Part shown: positions 1-12,863 of the stretch, one piece after another
Layout of the letters: every line of letters starts with the position of its first letter
Position numbering within the stretch: position 1 is the stretch's first letter
Assembly: GCF_003324165.1 (NCBI RefSeq)
Contig: NW_025407845.1
Location: 186,001 to 250,000 of the forward strand
DNA: 64,000 nucleotides
Source of the DNA: Naegleria lovaniensis
Taxonomy: Eukaryota; Heterolobosea; Eutetramitea; Acrasida; Naegleriidae
Direction: 5' to 3'
Made by a program: the position numbers and the translations under genes
Notes under the pieces: generated by a model
What the model saw: only the letters and a program-made list of their open reading frames with translations
What the model was told of the DNA's origin: nothing
Database searches by the model: none

Positions 1-309
1 GATCAACTCCAAGCAACGACACTGATCTCGGTTTGCAACCTTTTCAATATATTATCAAAAACACGTACCTGCCAGCTGAAAACACTCTAGGGATTGATCT
101 ATCAGAACGACATTGAATTCCTCTTCACCATCGGTAAATTGTTTAATGAGCAAGTAGCAGTCGTTAAGGCATTGGCATACATTCTCCATGCAAATCTTTT
201 CTTCGGCCAACGGGTCATTGAGCATTGGATTACACTCCTCCAAAGCATCAAGGGCCTTCTCTACATCTTCCATAACGTTTTGAGCTGGTGAAGTGGGTTT
301 TTGCTTCAT
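1..309 (-). CDS. partial gene, unknown product (N-terminal part)
   Basis: The first ATG (307-309) follows an A-run, the usual start context in this window. The frame is open for about 80 residues: an acidic, mostly helical, Cys-containing stretch. It then meets a donor, G|GTACGT, near position 69. Acceptor AGs lie about 40-47 nt further on, so the second exon runs off the window edge; its exact acceptor is not settled. I do not recognise the family. It is divergent from the ZSWIM2-like gene and shares a 160-bp intergenic region with it that carries an E2F-like site. Confidence 0.6.
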
Positions 310-443
310 TTTTTTTGCAGCTTTCTGTTGAGGGCACAACAAACTCTATTGAGCAATCACATTACTTGAAAGAACGATTTCATCATGAAAGAATTTCATA
401 CGTTTACACTCTCCTCCTTTCAAATTATTGGTCAGGAAGGTCG

Positions 444-452
444 TTTCCCGCC
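444..452 (+). promoter_or_regulatory. E2F/DP-like site TTTCCCGCC
   Basis: TTTCCCGCC matches the classical E2F consensus TTTSSCGC. It ends 18 bp before the ATG of the ZSWIM2-like gene at 471 and lies 135 bp upstream of the divergent gene starting at 309. Function is inferred from sequence match and position only. Confidence 0.4.
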
Positions 453-470
453 TGGTCCCTGCTACAAAAA

Positions 471-1742
471 ATGAATAAGATTGAAGACGACCCACATTTC
501 ACCGAGTTGATCCAGCAAGTGAAGACTCCCGTTGATACATTCTATTTGATGAAAAGCTTGGGAAAGACAAACTTTTTAATCAAGCACCAAGGCAAAAAGT
601 ACAAAGTAACAATTGGAGAAAAAAACGAATGTTCCTGTTCTTTGAGAAGGACCTGTAATTGTATTCATATTCTATTTGTTTTAATGAAAATTTATGGCAT
701 TGATGAAGATGCCGACTTGCTTCGGAAGACAGGATTTAATCAGTTTGAACTAAATAATATCCTTTGCGGAAAGAAATGTTTTTATGAAAAACGAAAGCAA
801 AAAGAGGCTCAACTCACAAATAAGCAACCAAATGACGAACCAGAAAAGAAAGGGCCTAAACCAATTGAAGAGGGAGACTGTTGTCCTATTTGTATAGAGG
901 ATATCAAGTCAGAAGAGACTGATAATTTAGTTTGCTGTCGTTTCTCTTGTGGAAATTATATTCACGCCTCTTGTTTGAAGGAATATTTTGCTAATTGCTA
1001 TCATAAACAGAAACCATGCCCGTTCTGCCGAATTGACTGGAAAAATGATTTAGACAATCAACTTTTGGAAATAACAAACAGAAAGTTGAAGAAGAAACTA
1101 TCTGAACATCATCCTGTATTTAAATGTAGCGAGTGCGAACAAATGCTAGACCCTAAAAAGAAAAGTTTTATTTGTCAATTTTGCTACAAGGTCCATAGTA
1201 GTGTTTGGGCCATGTGTGGTTCGTGTTATTTAAGCAAAGATTCACACGTGCAACATAAGGGAAAGTTTTTCGCAATCTCAATTGGAAACGCTAAGAAAAT
1301 AGATCATGAATTGTTAAAAGAGGAGTATCTATCAGAACGACAGAAAGATATAATGCCTTTTGCATATTATTGTAATAGACTTAAAATGACAGATGCTCCT
1401 TCCCACAACAAGATGTCCTACTGCACACCGAAAAAGCCTCATTCAGCTAAATCGGTCCGCACCAAACCTGAGTCAACGTCACCTCCAACGTTCCCTCAAG
1501 AAACAACAACGACATCACCTTCTCTGGCAGTAGTTGGAAACAATTTTTCAGACTCACCAATGACTCCGTCCATAGTTTCGAATTGCAAAACTCCTTTGGT
1601 GAAGCAATCCAGCACGTCAAACATCAAGAAGGGAATAACTGTCAAACAAAGCTCTTTCCCAGCTCATAATGATTTGACCTCACTATTGACCATTGTTCAA
1701 CCTCAAATAACCATTCCCCCAAGTTCTCCTAGAAAGCGATAA
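471..1742 (+). CDS. ZSWIM2-like E3 ubiquitin ligase (SWIM, RING, ZZ fingers)
   Basis: The 423-residue protein carries three zinc fingers in order. A SWIM motif lies at about 53-66 (CSC then CNCIH), a RING finger at about 137-186 (CPIC, CGNYIHASC, CPFC), and a ZZ finger at about 219-265 (CSEC, CQFC, CGSC, then paired His). The order SWIM-RING-ZZ is that of ZSWIM2, an E3 ubiquitin ligase studied in mammalian testis. Human ZSWIM2 has a second RING, which I do not see here. The last 150 residues are Ser/Thr/Pro-rich and look disordered. I chose the ATG at 471 because it follows CAAAAA; the longer frame upstream has no ATG start. No intron is needed. IFT74 follows 46 bp downstream on the same strand. 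The family call is good; substrate and location are unknown. Confidence 0.8.
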   Translation: MNKIEDDPHFTELIQQVKTPVDTFYLMKSLGKTNFLIKHQGKKYKVTIGEKNECSCSLRRTCNCIHILFVLMKIYGIDEDADLLRKTGFNQFELNNILCGKKCFYEKRKQKEAQLTNKQPNDEPEKKGPKPIEEGDCCPICIEDIKSEETDNLVCCRFSCGNYIHASCLKEYFANCYHKQKPCPFCRIDWKNDLDNQLLEITNRKLKKKLSEHHPVFKCSECEQMLDPKKKSFICQFCYKVHSSVWAMCGSCYLSKDSHVQHKGKFFAISIGNAKKIDHELLKEEYLSERQKDIMPFAYYCNRLKMTDAPSHNKMSYCTPKKPHSAKSVRTKPESTSPPTFPQETTTTSPSLAVVGNNFSDSPMTPSIVSNCKTPLVKQSSTSNIKKGITVKQSSFPAHNDLTSLLTIVQPQITIPPSSPRKR

Positions 1743-1744
1743 AG

Positions 1745-1758
1745 TTTTGGCGCCATTT
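1745..1758 (+). promoter_or_regulatory. E2F/DP-like palindrome upstream of IFT74
   Basis: TTTTGGCGCCATTT contains GGCGCC flanked by a T-run, matching TTTSGCGC. It sits about 31 bp before the IFT74 ATG, inside the 46-bp gap between the two genes. Inference from sequence only. Confidence 0.4.
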
Positions 1759-1788
1759 CTTTTACAAAGCAGAATTATAATTAAAAAA

Positions 1789-3555
1789 ATGAGCACAAGA
1801 CCATTGATGAGCAGAGGACAATTATTCACTGGATCACAAGGTACTGCAGGCGGTACAGCCAGACGAATCGGAACTGCTGCTAGAGCAGGTATGCAGACAG
1901 GAGGTGTCGGAGTGGGTTTGAGTACAGATATCACAGTTGAGGACAGACCCGTCACCCGAGAAGGAATGTTCGGAATGAAGACTGGAAATACAACACAAAA
2001 GAGACAAGTTCAATCAGCCTCCTATTACTTAGGAGAGTTGCATGCCAAGATATCAATGCTGACCGAAGAGCTTGAGAGATTAAGAAATGAAGGACGAAAA
2101 CTGCAACAAGATCGAGTGCAGTCAGAAGTTCTGGTCAAGAAAGAAAATGATCTTAAGGACGAACTGGCTCTACTCTCAAACAAAGCAAGAGATTTAAATG
2201 TGAGCGTGGAAAAACTCCAGCAGTTTGACGCCATCAATGCCCAAGATAGAGAACCTTTGGAAAAACTCAAAGCACAGTACGAAAAGTTCAAGTCTGAAAA
2301 CGAGAAGTTAAAGGAGTCAAACAACGAAATATTTCGAAAGAGAAACAATTGTGAAGAATCAGTCAGAGAAATAGAACAGAAAATTCAAGATTATAACGAC
2401 GATCTTGAAGACAAACTTAACATTGACCTTTCTAAAAAGAATCTCTTCTTGTCCCTAAAAGAAGAAAGAAGTGAGCTCGAAGAAGCACGTATTTCAATGG
2501 AACATCAACTGCGAGAATTGAACGATTACTTAATGGGAGATGGAGGATCTGTTCTTTCTAATGACCCTCAAAAGCAAAAATATTATGAAAAGCTTCAAGA
2601 AAAACGAGCCTTAGAAAAACGAAAACAAGACGTGCAAAACAAGTTAAGTGGAGGTACAGTTACTGATGAAGAAAAGAATCACTTGATGCTTCAAATGAAA
2701 AATGATAAACAAGACACTGTCAGAATAACCGAAGCCATTAAACAGTGTAAAACATTGGTGAACTCTGAAAAAGAGAAGCTGAAACAATTGCAAGACCAGC
2801 TGGACTCGCATAAAGGTGAAAAATCGAAAAGCTATGCCGAATTTAAAAACAAGGACGCAGTGCTCACGAAATACATGGCCAATTTTGACACAGACAAGAA
2901 TAAGGAATTAAAAGAGCTTGCAGACCACCAAGAAATAATCGTGAAATTACTTGATCACATAAGCAACAATATGGGGGACCAGGAGAATCTTCCAACCCAA
3001 AGCAAGTTAGAAGAAATGAAGGATGATCTTGCATTCAAGCAAGACCAAAAAAATATCTCCCTGTCAACACTCGAACGATTGAAATTAGATTTAAAACAAA
3101 GAAAAGAAGAGCTCGAAAAAGTCAATAACCTTGAGCAAAAAATCACGCAAGACATGAAGAGAATGGATGAGTCCATGAGAGAAATGAAACATTCACTTGA
3201 AACTTATAACAACATCGATTTGCTTAAGCGACAATATGAGAAGCAAAAATCAGAGCTTGTAGAGAATAGGGAACAGTTAAAACTTTTAAAGGAAAACCTG
3301 AAAACAGAAATGCATTTATTAAGCAGGCACAACACAACTCTTGAGCGAAAAATCAAAACCAATGATATTTATACAATCCTCAACGACCTTGAGCAAAAGA
3401 TCAGAGTGTATGAACAAAATAATTTCCTCCTAAATGATTACATTACACAAAAAGGAGCTGAATCTGACTACACCGATGTAAAATATAACACCATGAAGTT
3501 AGTGAGTGATGTCATTGAAATGGTCAAAGAAGAGTCCAAACAATCCTATTTCTAA
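1789..3555 (+). CDS. IFT74: Intraflagellar transport protein 74
   Basis: The protein is 588 residues, close to the roughly 600 of human IFT74. It has the family layout: a basic Gly/Arg-rich N-terminus of about 90 residues, with the typical run of RPMSRG-like and GTARRIGTA-like segments, followed by near-continuous coiled coil to the C-terminus. IFT74 pairs with IFT81 in the IFT-B core; the basic N-terminus helps the pair bind tubulin cargo. Start chosen at 1789, directly after AAAAAAA. Single exon. It implies the cell can build a flagellum, as Naegleria does on differentiation. An E2F-like palindrome lies just upstream. Confidence 0.93.
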   Translation: MSTRPLMSRGQLFTGSQGTAGGTARRIGTAARAGMQTGGVGVGLSTDITVEDRPVTREGMFGMKTGNTTQKRQVQSASYYLGELHAKISMLTEELERLRNEGRKLQQDRVQSEVLVKKENDLKDELALLSNKARDLNVSVEKLQQFDAINAQDREPLEKLKAQYEKFKSENEKLKESNNEIFRKRNNCEESVREIEQKIQDYNDDLEDKLNIDLSKKNLFLSLKEERSELEEARISMEHQLRELNDYLMGDGGSVLSNDPQKQKYYEKLQEKRALEKRKQDVQNKLSGGTVTDEEKNHLMLQMKNDKQDTVRITEAIKQCKTLVNSEKEKLKQLQDQLDSHKGEKSKSYAEFKNKDAVLTKYMANFDTDKNKELKELADHQEIIVKLLDHISNNMGDQENLPTQSKLEEMKDDLAFKQDQKNISLSTLERLKLDLKQRKEELEKVNNLEQKITQDMKRMDESMREMKHSLETYNNIDLLKRQYEKQKSELVENREQLKLLKENLKTEMHLLSRHNTTLERKIKTNDIYTILNDLEQKIRVYEQNNFLLNDYITQKGAESDYTDVKYNTMKLVSDVIEMVKEESKQSYF

Positions 3556-3659
3556 GTTTGAATGGTGTTACCCCTCACTAATAAATGAGTATAAATTATG
3601 ACATCTTCTGTGAATGTAAATTCAAGACTTGAAGCGACTATTTTAAAATCTTCAAAAAA

Positions 3660-4619
3660 ATGGCTCCACAACAATCCGGATACTCCGCTCGCTCTCAAAG
3701 TTCCAGCAACAATCGCAATAAACCTCGTAGAGAACATGGCAATAGTTCAATAGCATCATCGTCTTCTTCCATGGATGACGCACAAGACATCACTAACCAA
3801 AAAACTCTTCGAACTCGAATTAAAAACATAATGCAAGCTTCGGAACCTCAGCACAATAACCATCATCATATCAAAAAAAAATCATCACACAAATCTAAAA
3901 TTCCGAAAGACATTCTCAAGAGGTGTTTTTCTCAATTTCAACAACTCATAAGACAAACTCATATTGAACATTATTTTGCTTCTCATCCGCAAGAAAAAAC
4001 AAAACGACGATTGACCGAAGAAGATCTTGCTTCCATTGAGCATTTACATATTTATGATTTTGATGGAACGTTATACGAAACCTTGCTACCTGAAGAAGGT
4101 ATACCGCTCTATGAAAGCGTAACGGGTAGACCATGGCCTTATGGAGTTGGTTGGTGGTCAAAACATGAGTCGATCTCTGCATTTTCTTTTTTAAAAGACG
4201 TTAATAATGAACATGTTGTAAAAGAAGGTGAAGCTTTAGAACATTATTTATTGTTGAAAGCCCAAAAACAGAGACATGACTTGATTGTAATGATGACTGG
4301 TAGAAAAAGCTCTTTAAAGAGATCAGTTATTGAATTTTTAACTTATAGGCTTGAAGACGAAACCTTAATGCCAGAGGTCATGTGTTTCAAACCTGACGAA
4401 TTTGGAAGTAACACTCTGGGATACAAGGTGCAACATATATATGCTTTTTGTAATTCATTACCTAATTTAAAATTTATCACCATGTGGGAAGACAGAGTAG
4501 AACATGCCAACAAATTTAAAAATTTAACAATCAAGAATTTCACACTTAACACTTCGATCACCATAGATGTGAAAATTGTCGGTAAAGAAAAGGATAATAT
4601 TGCCACAGATGAACAATAA
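3660..4619 (+). CDS. HAD-fold protein, Swiss-Army-Knife RNA-repair-like
   Basis: A 319-residue protein. The first 120 residues are Ser/His/Lys-rich and probably disordered. A HAD phosphatase-type domain follows, with motif I DFDGT at 133-137 just after a hydrophobic strand, MMTGR (motif II-like Thr) near 211, and FITMWEDR near 278-285 in the acidic motif IV position. The spacing and the TGR and WEDR segments resemble the HAD_SAK family named after multi-domain RNA-repair proteins. Only the HAD module is present here, with no ligase or kinase. The ATG follows an A-run. The substrate is unknown; a general HAD phosphatase is the alternative reading. Confidence 0.7.
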   Translation: MAPQQSGYSARSQSSSNNRNKPRREHGNSSIASSSSSMDDAQDITNQKTLRTRIKNIMQASEPQHNNHHHIKKKSSHKSKIPKDILKRCFSQFQQLIRQTHIEHYFASHPQEKTKRRLTEEDLASIEHLHIYDFDGTLYETLLPEEGIPLYESVTGRPWPYGVGWWSKHESISAFSFLKDVNNEHVVKEGEALEHYLLLKAQKQRHDLIVMMTGRKSSLKRSVIEFLTYRLEDETLMPEVMCFKPDEFGSNTLGYKVQHIYAFCNSLPNLKFITMWEDRVEHANKFKNLTIKNFTLNTSITIDVKIVGKEKDNIATDEQ

Positions 4620-4674
4620 AACGTCATGCATGTTCCAAGAATTTGATTCACGACCAAAGAATTTTTATTGTCAA

Positions 4675-7130
<2,456 letters not shown>

Positions 7131-7392
7131 TTTTTTGAAATGATGATGATGAACGATTCATGAATGGAACGAGTATTACAAAGGGTATTTAAACAATTTA
7201 TTATACGAAAATGTGGTTAACTTGCGAAATTGCCAAATGGTGATGCAACAAATGGTTTGTTTACTACATCGCCATTAGGGTTTGACCCAAAATTGATGAT
7301 GAAATGATGATACACAAATAAATACCACAGATACTGTGGTTGTTGTTGTTGTTATTATGATTATTATGATGATGAATAATATGGATAGGGAT

Positions 7393-8399
7393 TTACAAGT
7401 TTTTGCTTTCCTTCACGTTATCTCCATAGCTATAATCACCCATTCAATGCAATTGATTTACATCCATGATGATCATTGAAAATAATGTGATACGTAAAAT
7501 TGACAATTCTAATTCAATCATCAAAAGTACACTTACCAATTCCTCAAATCAGCACCTGTTGTATCAGCATCTTTCCAGTTACATCCTCCCAGATCAGAAA
7601 ATTGCAAATTTACATTTCTCATATTACATCCATCCAAACGTGCTCCTTTCAAGCTCACGAATTGTAAATCAGCTCCTTCCAAATTGGCACCACGTAAATC
7701 AGCATTCTACATGTTCAGAACAATGAGTGTGTGTTCGTGTACAGTGCCACACACGGAATGGATAGAAAATGATTGCAATATTTGGTCGTCGTCATGATAA
7801 TTATGTTATGGTCGAGTTAGTGGTTCCATTTGGGTTTATCATCACAATGTGAATGATCAAAAAGTTAATACCATAGTAAAAACACACAGTATTGTAGGTA
7901 ACCATACAATTTCACAGAAACACACACACGCACGCACACGCACACACATCAATCCATCCATGATTTCTCTCCAAATGATGATAGAATGATTATTACTCAC
8001 CTTCAAATTAGCCTTCTTCAAATCTGCCTTCACAAAACGTGCTCCTCTCAAATTAGCCCATTCAAATGTTGCACTTTCCAATCGTCCTTCATCAAATTTT
8101 GTTCCTTCCAAATTACTTCCTGTGAAATTGGCACGTTTCAACCACAAATGTCTCAAATCAAGACCAGACAAATTACAATGTGGAAGCTGAAGGCCTGATT
8201 GAACATCAAAATCTTGTTTGGTTTGATTACCGGAAACCACTTGAATAGAGACTCTAGTTTGACTCAATTGATTCACCATTTGAAGGATTTCTTTTCTTGT
8301 GAATCGATCAGTAGGTTCAATGAAGCCTCCTGTCAATCCACCGACTTCTTCTTTGTGTTCAAGAGTGAGTTTACTTTGTAAAGAATCGTTGGAACTCAT
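7393..8399 (-). CDS. Pentapeptide-repeat protein
   Basis: Three exons (8001-8399, 7537-7706, 7393-7429) give 201 residues. From about residue 75 the protein is a run of A(D/N)LxX pentapeptides, with tandem units such as ANFTG, SNLEG, ANLRG, ADLKK, and in exon 2 ADLRG, ANLEG, ADLQF. These form a right-handed quadrilateral beta-helix. The exon 1-2 junction falls between repeats and keeps phase 0. The N-terminal 70 residues are not repetitive and include a short helical region, as in eukaryotic KCTD9/FIP2-type proteins, but I see no BTB domain. The 37-nt last exon encodes a short polar tail and is the least certain part. Binding partner unknown. Confidence 0.75.
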
Positions 8400-8719
8400 T
8401 GTGTAGTAGGATGTATGAATTATTCAAAAGAAAGAATTTCAATGCGGAGCAGTCAATAAGAAGGGTGATGATGTGTCAAGCAGAGACGAGACGATGACGA
8501 CGTAGAGGATGTTGACTGTTGTTGAGTGAGGACGTTTTTTGATGCTCTTCGCAAATTTTTTTTCTTTGAAAGTGACAGCAAAAATGACAAGTTTCGCTTT
8601 GCATCAACCGGTCTTGATTTGTCATGGAAAGTCTTGTCCTTTTACGAGACAACTGGAAAAACTAGTTTCAACATCAACATGATAACAAGGTTGTGGGTTC
8701 TTTATCACTAACGCATCTC
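8400..8719. other. intergenic, probable promoter of the pentapeptide gene
   Basis: This 320-bp gap lies between the start of the pentapeptide gene (8399) and the stop of the next minus-strand gene (8720). It is AT-rich. I see no ORF with a plausible start, no RNA gene and no repeat here. Confidence 0.5.
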
Positions 8720-10836
8720 TTAGAGTTGATCAATCTTATCTGCAACTCGTTGTCGAATGGTGTCAATGATAAATTTATCAGCAAATATTTCATTCAACAC
8801 CTCGTCCAAGCAAGTTTGTACCAATGCAGGTTGATATTTGGCAAACAAATTCTTGTCAACACCATTAGATCCTCGTTCGAACAGTATTGAATTTTTAAGT
8901 CTTTCCTCAAGCGATTCTTGTGTCGTAGGAGTGGTAGGAGCCTCCTCTTGTTGTTTTGCATTTTGTTGATGAAGATACATTAATTCATTGAGGGGTATTT
9001 CCAAAATGTGGGAGTTTGAAGATGGTTGAGGTAAATGAGCATCAAATACACTCAGATTGACGTCAAGCTTGAGATGACCTAGATCACAATTTGGTCTAAA
9101 ATCAAAATTCCAAAATCGACTTTTGATGACTCTGGAGAGTGTATAAATAATTTCATTGATATGGCTAAGGCTAATCCAATGTTCTAATGTATACTTGTTT
9201 GTGGATAATTTGGTAAAAGGAAAGCATGACATGAATGTTTCAAAAAGTGTACTACTCAGTTCTGGACCTCTATATGAAAATGATGGAATGTTCATATTAC
9301 TTCCGCCTTGTGAGAGCGTCGAATAGTAATACAATGAAATGGTATTCAGAATTGTAGCTAATTCACTCATTAAAATAAAAATCAAATTACTTCGAAGAGC
9401 TCGGTTGTTTTTTTCAAGAAAATCTAACAAGTACAATTCTAATACCTGTGCAAGACTCCCTTCGTCTTTGAAATGTTGAGAAAAAAGAGATGGTTGATCT
9501 CTAATAGAGCGTGACTTGGAGCTAATCTTAGAGGTGTTAGGATTGGGAACTGAGGTGGTTGTGTTGGTGGTCATATCAATCTTGTCTGTTGCCCTTGGTA
9601 CTCGCTTTTTAAACGAACTTTGAAACCTGTTTTTGTCACAAGCTTGTGAAAAACCATTCTATTGAAAGTACATCGATATTGGTCAATGAGATATCGTAAA
9701 AAATAACATACAGTATAAAACAATCCAAGAACTAAATGAAGAAGGCTTTCGTCTCGTAAGTCAATGTTTTGCCTCGAGGTCTTTTTAGAAAGCGTTTCAG
9801 TCATCGTTGATTCCACTCCATACTTTCGAAAAACATTATTGTTCCACAGTTCTTCTTCTGGTGATTCGAAAGCTGTTTTAATTTTTACGAAGGGGTCTGA
9901 TATTTCAGCTTTCTTAATCGAAGGGATAGGGGCACATGTCTTGCGTTTCAATATTTCCATTTCTGTAACCTTATGATCCTCATGTTTGTGTGGAATAAAG
10001 ATGGCTTCTGGGCTGGCCTTCGAGGTTTTGTTAAGCGCTTTGGGGAGTAAATCTTCTTCCTTTGGTTGTTGTTTGGAGCTCGATTGAGGAAAATCTTTGT
10101 TCTCTTTGGGTTTACTTTCAGAGTCGGAAAATTGACAAATTTGCTCTACATTCCTTACATCATTGAAAAACGCTCTTCCTGCTAATTGTTTTTGTACATC
10201 ATCCAATTGGTGTTCCTTAGAAATATTGTGAGTTTCATTTGGAAAGTTAGAGGTTGTTTCATTTTGAGGCTGATGATGTATCAAACTATTCTCCGAAGAA
10301 GGAAGCGATGCTTGCAATACCGTAACTTCTTCTTCGTTGTGCTCGTCTCCGCTGAATTCATCAAAGTCCTCGATATCTTGTAATGAGGACTCATGGGAAT
10401 CCTTGCCTTTATCTTCCATTAATGATTTCGGTTGTGTGGGTTTGTTTTGAACATTTTCATGCGAGCTGTCTAATGGATTGAGTTGACCATCAGAAAACGA
10501 CTGCTCTTCGTCACTTAATTCAAAATCTTGCAAGTCAACAATGAGAGGACCATCTTTTGAGCTATTATTTTGTGCCTCTTCGAAGCTTTGGTTTTCATTC
10601 CCTACATTGTCTTGATGTGTCTCAATACCCCCGAACATCATCGGATCTAGATCTTCCAATTCATGAGGATTTTCTTCTTCACGCTGATGATGAGATAATT
10701 GAGGCTCTTCGCTTCTGGCTGATAACTGTTGCTCGCTATTCTTGTTACTTCTCCAAGATCCATCATCGGAATGTTCTTCAACGGAAGAGTCCTCAAAATC
10801 CTCGTCATCAAAATCGTCCAAATCCAGTATTGACAT
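8720..10836 (-). CDS. unknown acidic protein with helical C-terminal half
   Basis: Two exons (9712-10836 and 8720-9658), joined by removing a 53-bp GTATGT...CAATAG intron, give 687 residues; read separately they look like two genes whose frames nearly touch. The first 300 residues are highly acidic and low in complexity, opening with an Asp/Glu cluster (DLDDFDDEDFED). From about 320 onward the chain is folded-looking and helical, with hydrophobic periodicity that suggests an ARM/HEAT-like or coiled-coil scaffold. I recognise no catalytic motif and no family. An E2F-like palindrome 38 bp before the start suggests co-regulation with IFT74 and the ZSWIM2-like gene, so a ciliary or cell-cycle role is possible but inferred. 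Confidence 0.7.
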
Positions 10837-11025
10837 TTTTTAAATTTCGGTTTTGAAAATTGTAGATTAAAAATTGGCGCCAAGTATATTTGTGTGTAAT
10901 AAACATTCGTATCATAACCCTTTTTATAATCATAACAAATATTTGAACTACGCAATAGTATGGATGATGATATCCAACATGATCGGATTTTCGGAATTTG
11001 AATTTTTTTGCGTAATTAAAAAAAA
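10837..11025. promoter_or_regulatory. divergent promoter region
   Basis: These 189 bp separate two start codons facing away from each other (10836 minus, GET4 at 11026 plus). The region is AT-rich and contains the palindrome TTGGCGCCAA at 10874-10883, 38 bp from the minus-strand start and about 140 bp from GET4. The palindrome probably acts on the nearer gene. Confidence 0.5.
10874..10883. promoter_or_regulatory. E2F/DP-like palindrome TTGGCGCCAA
   Basis: A perfect 10-bp inverted repeat matching the symmetric E2F site. It sits in the divergent gap, close to the start of the unknown acidic protein. Sequence match only. Confidence 0.4.
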
Positions 11026-12025
11026 ATGAATGTCGACCAACTCAAGACATTGTGTGAGGATGGAAAATTCTATGAAGCACAACAAATGTTTGTGGTTCTG
11101 TATAACAAGACCTATAAACAAGAGAAATATGATAAATGTGCTCAGATTTTGTTATCGGGAATAAATAAGATGCATCAATATAAACAGGTGGCTCTCATGA
11201 TTGATTTAGCGAAATATTTAGTTTCCATGTTTTCCAAAATGGATGCACCAACCACTCATAAATATGCTATAAAGGACGATCAGATCACAGCAATAGGTTA
11301 GTATACATAGTCTCTGGCTGATATTAACAGTTTAATTGAAATTGTTAAATATTATTGAATTGTCATCTATGAATTAATTCATTCCAGATATTGTCAAACA
11401 CGTTATTGATTTATATCACGAATTGGAAGATACAGTACCTAAAGAAGATATTCAAAGAATGATTGGATTTTTGGAGAAGGTAGTTACGTGGAGTGCCCAA
11501 TCTCAGGTTCCTAAAATTTCCGATAATCATGGAGAACCTTTTGTTCACATGGAGTTAGGAAAGTTATATTTTAAATTAGGAAACTATGAAGAAAGTAACA
11601 AAAACTTTTTGAAATCAAACTCTGCGGAAGAGTTTGCTGACATGATTTCTGAATGGATGAAAAAAGGAGAAAAGTCAGAATTTGATTTATTTATTACTAG
11701 AGTAGTGTTGCAATTACTGTGTGCTAAGAAGGAGGAACTAGCAAGAAAAGTCTACAAACTATTGATTGAAAAAACTGAAAAAGAAGCTACAACTCCACTT
11801 TTGAATTTTGTGAAATTCTTGCTGCTGTCTATTGAAAAGAGCAACCTAGCTCTATTCACCTTCATTACAAACAAATATCAGTCTGAGCTTACCAGAAGAG
11901 ATGCTAGTTTTAAGGAGCTGTATACTGATAAGATTGCTTCTATTTATTTTGGCATCAAGTCCTCCAAAAGTCAAACTGGTTTGGGTTCAATGATCAACTC
12001 GATTTTTTCTTCCATGATGAAATAA
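11026..12025 (+). CDS. GET4: GET4, tail-anchored protein insertion factor
   Basis: Two exons (11026-11296, 11388-12025) give 302 residues, the usual size for GET4. The all-helical TPR-like solenoid starts at once with the family's N-terminal pattern: a helix pair around FYEAQQMF and YNKTYKQEKYDKCAQILLSG, followed by a second pair near MIDLAKYLV. GET4 forms a cytosolic platform with GET5/UBL4A that hands tail-anchored membrane proteins to GET3 for insertion into the ER. The intron is 91 bp with phase 1. The ATG follows an A-run. Confidence 0.85.
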
Positions 12026-12149
12026 ATGTGACGAAGCATACCATAATGACATCACAAAAGATTCCAAGAGTGACACATATGTGTTTTGTTCTGCCATATT
12101 TTGTAATTAAAAAACGTGTCGAGAACAGCATACAACTCATTGTAAAAAA

Positions 12150-12840
12150 ATGGAGCGACTGGTGGTTAAGAATGAAGCGGAACGTCATTTACAAGCCTAT
12201 CTCGAGTACAGAATGATTGTTGGTGATCGGGATGGAGGCGTGCTGTTACCAGAGAACGAGTATGAAAAATTAAGGAAAGAATTTTACGCCAAGAGAGAAA
12301 AACACAATTTACATTTTGTAGATACTTCATACATTGGTGGAACTAACAAACGACACCAACCCAACAGCGAAGAAATGAAATATGAGAAGAGTAAAAGCGA
12401 CCCCTCCAAGAGTAAAACACGAATCTTGAAACCGAATGTGTCCTTATTGGATTTGTACAAAACGTATGTTGAACAAGCTGTTTTTAAAATTACATTCACC
12501 CTTCAGTCCCCCAAAGTTCGAATTTCATAACGACACCATGCCATCATCTAACAGCAGAATCAGTTCAAGGAGCTCATCAGCGAATTACGATTCTCTCAAA
12601 GTCACCAGAGTAAATTCTGCTAAAAGAATCGTTAGTGGAAGTTCCAAGGAAGCTTCCAAACAACTTCCAACAGTGTCACGATTTCAAATACAAAACGAAG
12701 ATGACGATCAAGTGAAGCTTGATAGTATGATTGCTCAATTACAAAATGATACTTCATTGAGTGAGGCCAAAAAGTATTACCTTAAAAAACAAATACAGTT
12801 ATTGAAGGCGAAAATTACAAAGGCTGCTAAGAATGAATAG
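12150..12840 (+). CDS. unknown small basic protein with C-terminal helix
   Basis: Two exons (12150-12463, 12507-12840) spliced over a 43-nt GTATGT...CTTCAG intron give 215 residues. The N-terminal half is charged and helical (Lys/Glu-rich around 30-50). The middle is Ser/Arg-rich. The last 45 residues form a predicted coiled coil with an LKKQIQLLKAKI-like heptad pattern. I do not recognise the family. Without the short intron the gene would look frameshifted. The start codon follows TGTAAAAAAA. Confidence 0.6.
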
Positions 12841-12863
12841 TTCACGTCTTGGTAGATTATAAA

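Noticed and set aside
7918-7950. CA/CG-type dinucleotide run inside an intron of the pentapeptide gene
   Set aside because: A simple microsatellite of about 30 bp with no further structure.
8720-10836. Two separate genes (8720-9574 and 9571-10836) with a 4-bp overlap
   Set aside because: A GTATGT...CAATAG intron joins them in frame into one 687-residue protein, and the apparent ATG of the second is not in A-run context.
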